Shown here: in pieces, positions 24,999-37,059 of the stretch
How positions within the stretch are numbered: the stretch's first letter is position 1
How the letters are laid out: every line of letters begins with the position of its first letter
Source of the DNA: Callipepla californica brunnescens
Taxonomy: Eukaryota; Chordata; Aves; Galliformes; Odontophoridae
Assembly (NCBI GenBank): GCA_023055505.1
Contig: JALIRH010000048.1
Location: 1,760,166 to 1,824,165 of the forward strand
Length of the DNA stretch: 64,000 nucleotides
Direction: 5' to 3'
The notes under the pieces: generated by a model
Databases searched by the model: none
What the model saw: the letters and a program-made list of their open reading frames with translations, nothing else
Told to the model about the DNA's origin: nothing
Translations under genes and position numbers: made by a program

Positions 24999-27900
24999 CT
25001 GAGGGAAAATTGAGAAAGAAGAGTCTTACACTGATGCTCTGCCAGGGTGGGACTTCCTGCCTGCCTGACTAATTGACTGGCAGAGATAATTTACAATGGA
25101 TTACCAAAACTAACAGATATCTATATCTATACATATATATATAGCTAGATATTTAAACTATCACAAAACAAATACTAAAACAAAATTATAAGCACACTGA
25201 ATAATACAGGTTATGATTCCCATTTTCATATTTCTGATGATCTTCAAAACCCTTAAGGTTAAAAGTCTAATTACAGGAAATGACATCGAAGGCTTTTTAT
25301 CATCTCTTCTTTGCGATTAGTCCCTTTGTTTCCCCTCCCATCCCGTCTAGTCCAAATACCACAGCTTTAATAATGCAAACCTACTAGCCCCTGAATATCA
25401 CATTTCCTTTCCTTTCATTTTTCAGCAATTTTCACTGTTTGCAAGTTAACACTGTATCCCTTTTCTGTGTCCAAAACAGATTCCCATAGCTCCAGCGGTG
25501 TTCAGCTGAAACAGCTGGACGCTTTGCAATTATCTTGACTACCCCCACAATGTGCAAAGACAGACTCATGTTTTCCAGATGAAACCCAGCATAATAGTCT
25601 ACTAATATGCTGTGGCACCAAGCTGGGTTTATTGTGGGATTTCTACAACCTGTACCAGAATGATATCATTTCCTGTAAATGAGGCCTTCTGTATATCATT
25701 TTGCCATCAAAAGTCTTTTGCCAAACCAGATTTTACAAGTATTATAAGACATCTGGAAAAGAAGCTACACAAAGCTTTCATCTTTTCACAAACAAGCAGA
25801 AGAACTGAGTTCATTCTTCAAGTCGTATAAGAGTTACTTTCACTTATCAGGTTCATATTCTCTTTCTATGCATTAAAGAAGTCTTAGCCCAGTTCCTCTG
25901 ATGCCACGCATTTGTATTTCTCTACTTCACCTATGTCCACCCTATACGCTGAAGTATTTAATGCGGCAGACAATTATTGCCCAGTGCTGCTGCCCTCTCC
26001 AACGCTCACAGTACTCGTGCACCACTGCCACTGCTGATCACGCTGTGCCTGGGAGATGAGACCACCTCATTTAATGCCTTGGTGCAAAGCAACTTGATGG
26101 CTGGAGCTGGCAGCTTTTAGAGACTATATTTGGCATGTAGAAGCTGCAGGAAATACTTCAGCAATAAACAAAGCATTTCCCACAAATAAAGAAAGAGATG
26201 AGAAATAATTTCAAATAGTAATACGGCTGACATTCTAGTGTGGGACCGACTGCAAAGTGTCCATCCTGGGCACCCAGTGATATTTTGGTCAAGTTGGTCG
26301 TTCAGCTTGATTACATTGCTGCTCCTTCCAGTGAATCACCTTGATTATTAAAAAAAATGTTGAACCTCTATTTCCAAGGAGCAGCATACTGTTGCTGGAA
26401 CATAATAACTTGGTGTCTAACAAGAAATGCATAGTCATAGCAGATTATTGGACCCTAAATTGATATCCATCTGTAGGGGTAAAAGGAAATTAAAAAACAC
26501 TATAACTTTTCAAGTGTCTGGGATCAACTTCTGCATGAAGTCATATTGTTCTAAGGTGGCGAATTTTACCTTCCATCAAAGTCTTCCATATGTCTGGACT
26601 TAGTTGTTTCTCTGCTCCAGCTTTCTCTTTATTTGGGTTTTCGTGATAATACGTTAGTCAAGAACCCTTTCTCTTACTAAAATTCAAATAATCCCCACTG
26701 GTTTTCTCAGGTGTGAGGTAGATTGAGAAAATTAGGAGACAGCAAATTAGACATAAGCAAAGGGAGCTGCAATTTATCACTTACAAGTATTGTATGTTAA
26801 AGAACATCTTAAGGCTACAACAAATTGTCAGTTGCTAAAAACTCCACCTGTTTTAGGCATTCTTTACCGACTGACTGCATGGAAGAAAAAGAAAAATCTT
26901 AAGCAACAGGGAGCAATAGCATTCGTATCATTGGCTTTGCTTGTTAGTGTTGATACTGCAGAACATGTTGTTTGGAATAACGATATACAAGTCTTGAAAC
27001 AAATTTCCCAGCAGTAGTATCCTTGTATAGACTGAATAAAGGTTATTTTCTACAGGGAGGTATCTTATAAGAAAAAACAGTAGGGGAGGCCATAGAAGTG
27101 AGAGGATCCTATGGAGCTTTTTGTATTTAACAACAATCAATGGGTTTTATGGAAAATCATTGAGCAAAATGTGAGCTGCAAGCTCACTACCCCATACTGA
27201 TGTTATTTATAACCTTAGTCTTAAACTGCAGGAAAAGTACACTTCCGTTCTATGGGGAATACATTAAAAGTATAAAGAGCAGATAAAAAGACAGAGCATT
27301 TCATGGATCACCAAGAACAAAATCCACTTAAATGAGCTTAGAGTTGGTTTCTTGGCTTTCACTGATGGAGTAGGACTATAAGGCATTGCCCAAGAGGAAA
27401 AAGCTGTTACCTAAGTGTGTTTGTTATCTCATGCATAAACATGGATTTACTGTAACACACGTACATGCACATACTGTGTTTGCTCCTAACTCTGTCAAGA
27501 CTGTATTACTATTTCTTATGATTAGGGTGCATTTCTAGTCCTGCTTTGTACACATGGGTTGCCTGTTATTTTTTAATTAATTAATTAATTAATTAATATA
27601 TATTTAGGCGATAAAAGATGAATATCTGCTGATTTGCAAGATAGCAGGAAGGATCATTTTTTCCCTTCTGTGTTGCCTAGTTAAATCATCATTAACGATC
27701 CTATATGTGAAGTGCTAACAACAGTGATACGAGTTTTAACTTAGCAGGGATGCAGCCATGAAATATTTGTTCAGTAACCCTATCTGTGGAAAATGGCACA
27801 GTATGAAGAGAGTCAGCTGGTGCTTATCTAGCACCAGCAGGATCTCCAGCTTGTCTACTGAATTAAGCCGCTATTCTAGGAACGTTGTTTCTCCCTTGTA

Positions 27901-28145
27901 TAAAAAGGAGGGGGAAAAAAAAAAAAACAACCAGAAGGGAAAAGAAAAGACTGAAGTTATTTGAGGGCTACACAAGAAGAACACCTTATCTGCCCAGATA
28001 CCAACATCATCGGTGAGTTTAAATCCCAGAAAAAATAACATATTCTAAAGAAATATGACTCCAACCTGAGCATGCTCCTCACAATAAACTGAATAATTCT
28101 GAAGAACAAAGAGAGGAGAGGAGAGTTTATCATGTAACTTGTTAC
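24999..28145 (-). other. POU6F2: POU6F2 intron between the POU-specific and homeodomain exons
   Basis: A 3,147-base intron with GT (minus-strand CAG|GTAACA) and two alternative acceptors. It contains a TTAA microsatellite at 27573-27597 and short A runs near 27908. I see no CR1, mariner or LTR sequence and no supportable gene. Confidence 0.85.
27573..27597. repeat. (TTAA)6 microsatellite
   Basis: Six tandem TTAA units, self-complementary, followed by an AT stretch, in the last POU6F2 intron. Confidence 0.9.
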
Positions 28146-28314
28146 CTGCAGATGGCAGACTGGCTATAGGCTGGGCCTTCGGTGGCGCTTAGGGCTTGGC
28201 CAACTTGAGTCTGGGTCAGGCCAAGGGACAGGCGCCGGATTTTAAAAGCTTTGGCAAATTCTCGGATTTCTTCCAGATTCACCCCATCCACTTCTCCAGT
28301 GGCTGTTTGAGGAT
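28146..28314 (-). CDS. POU6F2: POU6F2 internal exon: most of the POU-specific domain
   Basis: This is a 169-base exon, the same length as its upstream neighbour, entered in phase 1. It encodes PQTATGEVDG, then the POU-specific domain: VNLEEIREFAKAFKIRRLSL, GLTQTQVGQALSATEG and PAYSQSAIC, with the final Arg codon split across the junction. The POU-specific hallmarks are the EIREFAKAFKIRRL first helix, the GLTQTQVGQAL second helix and the SQSAICR start of the third, DNA-contacting helix. The donor is CAG|GTAACA. The acceptor is TTTCAACAG after an A-rich stretch with a poor pyrimidine tract. The domain is completed by the next exon through either of two acceptors. Confidence 0.95.
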
Positions 28315-31300
28315 CTGTTGAAATATTTTTTGAATTGTGTCAGTTCTGCACATCACATATGAATGGGCTAGGCTTATACCATGTTTCATTGTCATGTTAA
28401 TTTATTTTTTAATACGTCTCTCTTGCTCCCACAAACAGAAGCAGGCTTGCTTTGCCAGATGTGTTACAAAGGATGTACAGCTTGCTGAAATCTAACAAGG
28501 CAGCAGCGCTTCCAGGTGGTGGTGAAAGATGTTCAGACATCATTCCTGAACTGAAAAATGGGCAAGTTCCCCTCAGCATGAGAGGTTGGCTGGGCTCCTC
28601 ACTGCCATCTGGGCCTCACAACATCTCCTCCCACTTCTGACAAGTCATGTTCCCTGTTTCCCTTTCTCACTGCATGCACAAGACAGGCTTCTGTTAATGT
28701 ATTTATTTGCACTCTGTGGGGAGTGCAAAACACATGCACAAACTGCCTGGGTTTTTAATTTGAAGGCAAGAGTTTCCATTTCCTCTAAAATTACTATGGA
28801 GATTTACAAAGCTTCCTTCCCTCTTCTGCAATACTCAGCCCAAACCACCAGTCAAACATCCAAACTAACCCATCAAAAGAACAAGCTCAAACAAAAACAA
28901 AAACAAAAGCAACAAAAAAACAACTACCCTTTTTTCATTTAAAAATCACCTTTTAAAATATGCCCTTGTGAAAAGCAGCCTTTCGGGCTTTTCCTTCTGC
29001 CTCCCATCAGGCTGATAATCAAGGAGCAGTGTATTTGCAACATCAGCCATTAGGCTTTGGATGGTAATGCTGCACAATTTGTTACTTTTACATTAGCCCC
29101 TCAGAAGATAATGCATATGATGCTGTGAGAGTAAATCTGTCCTTGCTCTCCATAGCAGTTTTACTGACACAGAAGCCTTTGTCCCTGAAAGGGCACATAA
29201 TAAAGCATGTCTACCGCAGAAAAGCTCCTTTGGTGCTGGATAACTCAGCCAATTTAGGACTTATCAAGGGAGATGACACAACAGCTGGAGAATGGAACTT
29301 TTTTTCCCCCAAGCTACTGATCTCTGGCTAAATGAAAGCGTTTGCCAAGCCGGAGACAGCATGGGACTTGGATGGTGGAAGATTTCAAAGTGTTGTGCAA
29401 TACTGCGTGTAGTGAAGCCATTCTCCCAGCGAGACATCTCTATTGTTCTTCACCTCATTCCTCAGACTTCTTAGGTGAAAAGTTTGCAGCACAATAACCC
29501 ATCAATTTCTGTAAATACAAGCAGTTGCCCAAGGACAGTGCTAGCCTACATTACTATTCTGAACCCTGTATTACGCTGGCTCCTGCTAGTGCTGCTACAG
29601 CTAAGGGAATGTCAGCATTACAGTAACAAAGACTTTATTTTCAGTGCTTTATAAACCTGATGTAAAATTCCCTTATCCTGGAAATGTCCTATAAAAAATC
29701 TTCTAGTCCAATAGTAAAGACAGAGGGAAGAGGCTTCTCTGCTGTATACATTCACCCTATACTGATTTGAAAGCTGAATGAAAAAAGCATGTGTAGCAAT
29801 AGGATTTTAGAATACTTGTATATGTAGTCATTGACCACATGAACTAAGAATATAGGTGAACAAACATATGGGCTGAACCTTGTGTTGGCAATGCTCAACA
29901 CTCCTATCAGTGTGCTGCTTGAGCTCATCTGTGCACACATCAATGCACTCAAATGGTATAAAGTTAGGAAACATATTATTTATTTAGAAGTAGTGGGAGG
30001 CTAAGAAAGGGACTACTCAGATTTTCAAAGTAATTGTGTTTGTGGATGTGAAATGTTTCTGCTTCTCCTATACACAGTCTACCCAGAATGCCAGTTGTGA
30101 TTTTCATAAGCACAGGGTGAAGCTGGTTGCTTATCTGCCCTTTGGTTCTCTGAATAGCAACAGATAAATATAAAAAATCTCATAAATGATAATGACCTCA
30201 GATTCACTTCAGTAAAGGGGACTAAGATGGTGAATTTTCTCACCTCTTTTCTCCATTTTAAGGCTTCTGACTAAGGCTATCCAGGGATGTTGCAAAGCAT
30301 AAGTCAGAAGTTCCCAGAGAATGCTCAAGTTAGAAAACAATATTACTGCTGTCACCTGTAATGCTCCTGCCCCCCAAACTCCTGTTAGGAATATCGAGCG
30401 AGTTAAGAAATCTAAGGGGTTCTATGCTTGCACAAGTTTATACAGAAGTTCTGCCAAGTTCTGCTGAATTCTTCTGGTATGACATTGTTATAATATTGAA
30501 TATCATGGAAAGTCCTTTCCTGAACAGGGGTCTTAGACTAGAGAAAATCTGGACAGAGCTCTCCTTAACATGATAAGAAAAAAAAAAAAAAAAAAGCTCT
30601 GATGTACTTCAGGAATACAGAAGTATATCCTTATATATGGTGTAGTGTCTGTTGAGAAAAAGGCTTCATTTTTATATAGTACCTCTGGGAGAAGGAAAGT
30701 GCTAACAGAGGTGGACAAAAACACTGAAGCCTTTTATCTCTGCACTCTAGGGAAAACAGTGTTTGTATCAAATCAGTAACACTCCTACTTCAGGTGTGAT
30801 TCAAAGCCATTTGAAAATCATAGAAGTAGTCCCTTGATTTCTATCAGCTCCATTCTTAAGGAGTACCACAAAGCCCGCTCTACTGACATCATCATGTCAC
30901 AGCACCTATCTGTTTTATTCTATTGTCATTAAATTGTCATAAATACATAATCTTGGACTCTGTGGACTAATATATCCACATGCAAAAATATACACAAACA
31001 AATAATGGACTTGGTTTCAGTAAGTTTTGATCTCTCAGAACAGTGAGGTTACTTCCCAACTTAGGAAGAGTAGTTGATTGAAGATTGTAAAAAAAATGGT
31101 ACTTTTCAAATTAAGTGGATTTCTTACAGAAGACTGCACAGTGCTAAGAGGAAAATAAAGGATACTGGTCTCACTGAGTGGTTAGGATCTACAGTAACAA
31201 CATTTAGAGTGAAGATTCCCAATGTATATTACGGCTTCATAACCTTTGATTGTCATGTTTGTAAAACTAATTAGGCCCTTGAAAATGATGAGAGTTTTCT

Positions 31301-31855
31301 GATACTACTATATGAAATATACATAAAGAACAAAGAGAAATTCAACTCAGATTCCACTGAACATACTGGTAGATGGTAAAGGTGAACAAGCAGAGTAGAA
31401 GAAAAAATCTACATGTTCTCCTGTACTAAGAACTTCTTAACTGTTGAAGGGAATACTACTTCCCTCCCAGTTCTAAATTCTTCCATGAACATTCCATGAG
31501 TTTCCGGTGATTACAAATTCTTTGTGATTTTAATGGTGATAGGAAAGAGTTGCACTCCAAAGGAGAAAGCAAATTTCTGTTGTGCAGAGTTCTACTGTGA
31601 GAGAGATTACAGGGGTTGGTAAACCTCCAAAATTCCTGTTTCTTCAGTAGAGATTTCTCAGACCTCTGCGTGGAATTTTTGAGGTTTTCTCTGTACTCAG
31701 CCTAGGACTAGAGGATATGGAGAAGAGCCCCTCCTGCTGTGGTTGTGTTCAGGCCAGGATAGTGGTAAGGACAGGGAGACCAAATTGCCTTTCTTCCTGG
31801 TGATCATTTTCCACAGTCTTCCAATGACTTTCAGGGAGGTCTGGAGTAGGTTTAG

Positions 31856-31907
31856 ATGCAAAAGAAAAAGAAATGAAAAAAATGCAAATGAAAAAGAAAT
31901 GATGGAA
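31856..31907. repeat. 26-base imperfect tandem duplication
   Basis: ATGCAAAAGAAAAAGAAATG at 31856 recurs as ATGCAAATGAAAAAGAAATG at 31882, period 26, at the start of the purine-rich block that contains the minisatellite. Confidence 0.7.
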
Positions 31908-32100
31908 GAGAAAAAGATGAAGACTACTAAGGAGCGGAGATTTGAATTTGGAGTTGAAGGAAGGATAACCTGACTCTGCAGAGAAGAGAGTAGGATTCAC
32001 TTGGGCAGAGGAAAGAAATTAGGGGAGAAGAAGAGGAAGATGAAAGAGGACTGAAATGAGAAGAGGAACTGAGGATTGTGTGGAAAAGAGTGTGTGGAAA

Positions 32101-32231
32101 GAGAAAGGAGAAAGGAGAAAGGAGAAAGGAGAAAGGAGAAAGGAGAAAGGAGAAAGGAGAAAGGAGAAAGGAGAAAGGAGAAAGGAGAAAGGAGAAAGGA
32201 GAAAGGAGAAAGGAGAAAGGAGAAAGGAGAA
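32101..32231. repeat. GAGAAAG minisatellite, about 19 copies
   Basis: A near-perfect tandem array of the 7-base unit GAGAAAG, about 18.7 copies, with no visible variant units until it decays at 32227-32240. It sits in a strongly purine-biased segment. A TGTGTGGAAAG motif occurs on both sides (about 32091 and 32239), so the array may have grown inside an older direct repeat. The 21-base super-period gives GERRKEK-type reading frames that are not genes. Confidence 0.97.
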
Positions 32232-34866
32232 GGAAAGGTGTGTGGAAAGAAAGGAGAAGACAGAGGAAAAGAGGAAAAGAAGTACCGAGATCTGGGGAAT
32301 GAAGATCATGTAGAGAACAATTCGAGGAGGTAATGAGAGTGGAACAGAACAAGTACTATGGAAATCAAGTTTGAGAGGAATGAGTGAAAAAGGCCTATAT
32401 TCACTGAAGCATCTTCCCCATTCAACCAAACTGATATTTCTATGCCTTGTATGTCTCTGCCCTCAGCTCATGAGCACAGCACGTGTCTCATTCCCATTTC
32501 GAGTAGGATAAATAAGATGATAACACAACCTATTAGTTTCTTCATCTATTCAACTAACAGAGGATCTCATATTTTCAGGTAGAACTATAAATATAATCTC
32601 ACCAAACAACTGACTTGTATTGCTGTTTTGCTTTTGTAAAAGCCTTGAAATATATCCAAGTAAAAAATGAAGCTGAAAGAACATCCTTAGGGTTGTATAA
32701 ATAAATACAGAAAAGTTACAAAATAGTAGGACAACAGTAGCCCACAGTCCTCATCTGAGTACTAAACCAGTTTTTTTTCCACAGACTCCTGCCTTGTCCA
32801 GTGCAGAAGATGAATGTACTTCATTACGGAGAAAGTGATTGAAGTATTGTCTTTTTACTTGTTCAGTGTGTGGCCCTAGACCTCTGCTAAAGCTCTTCAC
32901 CAAAGACATAGTTATTCGTTCCCTCTTGAGCTTCTCTATTTTTTGAAATCTTAATTTATTTCCTTGTGTTTCTATAAGATGAGGGTCTTCTCCTGATTCA
33001 CAGACAAGCGGACAGATATTAAGGCAAAAAGCATCTTTGGCTACCCTGTCAAGGTCAAGCATAAGATGAATTTTTAGACCGTGACTTTAAATGGTGCTTT
33101 ATACAGTTCCACAGTGGAAGTGCACTTTGAATTGTAACTGTGAGTACCAAGTTCTTCTGTAAATTAAATTCAGGAGTCTCAAGCTGGAAATTGAGGGAGC
33201 ACTTGTGAAAAATCTGTTGCAAGTGACTTGTCTGCGACTGCACTATAATTATGTGGCAGACAGAGCTGCAGCTACTCAGCCCTCTGCTGCCAGAAGTGAG
33301 ACCACCCTTCTCCCTTCAAGTCCCTAGCTCAAATGTTACACAAACTGGGGAAAACCAGTGAACCAGGTACGGAATAAATGCTGGGACAACAGCTTTTCTT
33401 ACTACATCGTTCATTCTTTGAAAAATTCCATTGGAAATGAAGGATGAGAAAAAAGTGATTCTGTGATGTTAATCACAACATGCTTGGTTATTATAAAATA
33501 CATGTTCTAAGAAGAGTTAGATACAGCTGCAAACTACTCTTTTTCTAACATCTCCCAATCTGTGAGTGATTTATGTTCTGAACTTTAAAGGGCTCCTTTC
33601 ATGTTATTTTTATTGTGCAGGGCGCTAATACACACGGGGAAATTCACTGGAACATCTACTGTAGGTTAGAGTACTCCTCACTAGGTATTTTAGATTTTTT
33701 TTATGAGAGTGTCTACAAGGAAAACTATTCTGGGTCAGTCATCGAGAAACAACTTGTTCTATGCTAGCTATTGTAGTCAATTTTCCCGTGTAGATAAGGT
33801 GTAACTTTAAGTATTTTTAATGTGTAGCTTCTAATTTGCCTTTTTTGTACAAGTTTGTCTACGCAAGAAAATGTACTGTTAGAACAAGAGCATTATTATC
33901 TCAGTATAATTATATCTATATTTATAAATTTTATGCACTTACAGATACCCATGTAGGTGTATTTGTTTCAGAATACAAATATTTACACTGGGAATTATAC
34001 AAGCATAATTTTGCCACTATAGCTCCACTGGTAATTTCCCCACATAAACAACCTCTGAAGTAATCCAACCAAGATTTCTGAAGTGTTTTCCAAGCCTTCC
34101 ATAATCTTGCATCAGTTATATATTTCACATTAGCAATGTGATGTGAGTTACACTATTTTTTTACTTGGAATACGGATATGTCTTTCAATGAGTCTTCCAA
34201 TACCATTAGAATTTTGCTGATACGCCAAAAATTGTTAATGCTTCTTGTTCATGCTTCTGACCTGTTCTTGCTTTGTAATGACTGAAGCTAATGAAGTAAC
34301 AGGGAAGACTGAAATGTGTGATCTGGAAGAAGGTCAGCTGTTGCTAACAATAAAACTGAAGGTATTCGCAGCATTCTTTTCTCTCCTACATCTTAACAGT
34401 TCTTAGTTGCTTAAACTGCATAAGCTTTTCTGACAAGAAAGGTCTCTTGCTCTAGATTTGTACAGTGCTAGAGTTTGTAAAACAATTTGCTACAATAACT
34501 AAGCAAACAAGCAGCTTAACCAAAAGTAGGAGGGGCTGCCCTCCAAATACCGAGCAATGTAATTCATTATACTGATTCAAAACATTCACATTTCCAAAGA
34601 ATATAAATTACATTTCAATTTTAAGAATTGTCCAGAGTGAACAAAGTCATTTTTTGCAATTTCTCAAGGCATGTTTACCTTAAGCCCCATCCGTCACAGC
34701 ACTTAGAAGTTCTTATTGGTAAGAGTTACTCTAGTTAGCAATATACAACCTGATATATGGAAAAAAAAAAAAAAAAAAAAAAAGTAAGGAAAGCAGATCA
34801 GGAAACTCAGCAGTGAGAAGGATTGACTAAGGGGAGAAGCAAGGAGAGCCAGGGAGGAATACTTAC

Positions 34867-35035
34867 TGCTGACTAACTGGCCAACACTCAAAGCTGAAGA
34901 AGAGGAGGATGAGGAGGAAGAAGAGGAAGCCTGACGAACTGGGCTTTGAGACATAGATGCTTGACTGTGAGCCAAATGCAGGAGATTGGGCTGTGAGGCT
35001 GCTTGTCCCACTTGCGTCTGGGAGGGCTGATGGAG
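34867..35035 (-). CDS. POU6F2: POU6F2 internal exon: Ser-rich linker before the POU domain
   Basis: This 169-base exon has phase 0 at its start and leaves one base at its end. It encodes LHQPSQTQVGQAASQPNLLH, then a Gln/Ser segment, an uninterrupted run of 11 serines, and ALSVGQLVS. The donor is GCA|GTAAGT, a good consensus. The acceptor reads ACATATAG with little pyrimidine run, so it is weak. The last base pairs with the first two bases of the next exon to make Asn (VS-N-PQT). The serine run uses mixed TCC/TCT/TCA codons, which makes a short TCC/TCT microsatellite in coding sequence. This is the flexible linker between the activation region and the POU domain. Skipping the exon alone (169 bases) would shift the frame. 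Confidence 0.92.
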
Positions 35036-37059
35036 CTATATGTTAAAATGTAAAAATAAGCATTTAGAAAATGAAGCAGTAATAGGAAACTTTCAGAGTA
35101 ACATCTCACCCATCTATTTCCAGGGAACAAATCCTGTAAGAGCATTAAATTTTATGGACTGTGTTCAGATGACAGTGTTACAGCAGGAGAAATTTGAGCT
35201 CCTTTTCATTCTGACTTTTTTTAGTTTAATGAGATAATTAGCAGCGAAATTCTCGTTTGAAATGTGTGGTGAGAGTTCTATGGCATTCCCAGCAGCACTT
35301 TGATTCAGTAAATACATGTCCTTACCTGTTTTCTGACTTGTGAAGTCAGATTTTATTCTCTACACAGGTTTTCATATAAACCAGCACTGTTTCAGAGATA
35401 TCCTTTCATACTGCAGGACCAGGGCCAAGAAAAGTCAGAATGGGGAAAAGAAGATAAGGTAGGGGAGGTCCCTTTCCTACAGAAATGAATATTTTGTTGC
35501 ATGAGATTGGATTTAGCAAACAATCTAAAATGATCAAATCTTAATTCTCAAATGATGAATTGTTCTTTCCTTAAACACAGAACCCTATTCGCATGAAGAC
35601 TTTGTCAAGTAAGATACGTCTAATATGTCTAGCAAGTACAGTAGAAGCAAATGATACGCTGTGATACATGCACTGGTCTTTAGAAATTTTTGTTTATAAA
35701 TTTTGCAATAGTGTAGTCTTTGATTATTCTCCAGGAGAAAGAACCATGAATTCTTTCTGCCTATCACAAACTTGCACGTGGGATTGAAAACTAAAATTCT
35801 GTTTCTGATTTTTACATAGACCTTCCAGTAAATGAAAGTGGTAGTGAAGGTACACAATAGACCTTGCAGTTTTGAACTGGCTTCTAGTCATCCACTACAG
35901 TCCTTTCAGAGCCTAGTAATACTGCAATATAGTCCTGATGCAATAAGGTGGCTGGTACTTAATTTACCTTTATTTTATGATAAAAAAAGATTGCAAAAAT
36001 GTACTAAAAAGCTTTGATTTAAGTGACAGCTGTTATCTGCGTTTTCAGGAAGGGAGAAAGATTAAAGGCTCAAAATTGGTAATTTATAGTTATTTCTTGA
36101 ATTCTGAGGAATTTTTCTCTTTTGATATTTAACTGAACGAACAAATTCAGAAAAGGAGGTGAATTCATTAGTAGTACTCTAATTATATATATAATATGCT
36201 CCAAGAACACATAGAAATGACCAATGCTAAGATGACAACAAATTGTATGGCACAGTAGATAAAGGCTCCTGATCACCTTGATGATGAACAGAATACATAC
36301 GAACAAATTTGATGATACTATTCCTGTTATGGGCCTGCTTAAGAACTAAAAACTTATAACTCCATTTTTTTTTTCCCTAATGTACATGGAACAATGTAAC
36401 ACAAAATGAAAGCACAAAGCAGATACTGCTCGAGCAGCAGATAATACAGAATAATTAACACAGAAAATAATACAGAAATTATTTATCTGTCTATGTTTAG
36501 CCTATTGTGACTTCCCTATGGATCAATAAACAAAAAAATTTATTATCTTCATTTTTTTTGGTTATTTTTAAATAACTTTCAGAAGAGTAAATGGGCTCTG
36601 TTTTGAAGGGATAATAGTTGAGAAGATGATTGCAAAGCTTCCAGATTTCGGACTCATACAAACATTAGGTAACTGTGAAAAAAAAAGTCACTAAGGGCTA
36701 GATTTTATCTTTAGAGTGCTTTCAGATCAAGGTGTCTACTTTTGCACTATCTTCTTTCACGGAAGGAGCCCACTAGGAAGGCTGGCTTCCCTGAATGCTG
36801 CAGAAATGGATGTCCCATCCATTATGTCTAGACCTCTCCTGACTGGTGTCTTTAGAAATCAGACTGGAAAATGGCAGCCATTTTGGCACTAGGACTGCTG
36901 TCAGAGGGATTCTCTGGCAAAACTAAGATTTCAGCCTAGGTGAGGGAAGAAAAACACTGTATTTAGATGAGCAAGATGTTTCCACACTGGCTGGAACAGG
37001 CTTAGAGATGTTAGTGTTTATCTGTAGGGATGGAGGAGCAAATGCAATGGCTATCTAAA

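Larger units (their letters stand above)
28315..34866 (-). other. POU6F2: POU6F2 intron between the Ser-rich and POU-specific exons
   Basis: A 6,552-base intron. It holds an 18-A run at 30578-30595, a polypurine block with the GAGAAAG minisatellite (31.85-32.35 kb) and a 23-A run at 34761-34783, which in transcript sense is a long T run about 80 bases after the donor. No interspersed repeat or gene was recognised. Open frames across the minisatellite in several phases are repeat artefacts. Confidence 0.85.

Noticed and set aside
32019..32429. Several overlapping Ser/Phe/Leu-rich and Glu/Lys/Arg-rich open frames on both strands
   Set aside because: All are the 7-base GAGAAAG array read in different frames.
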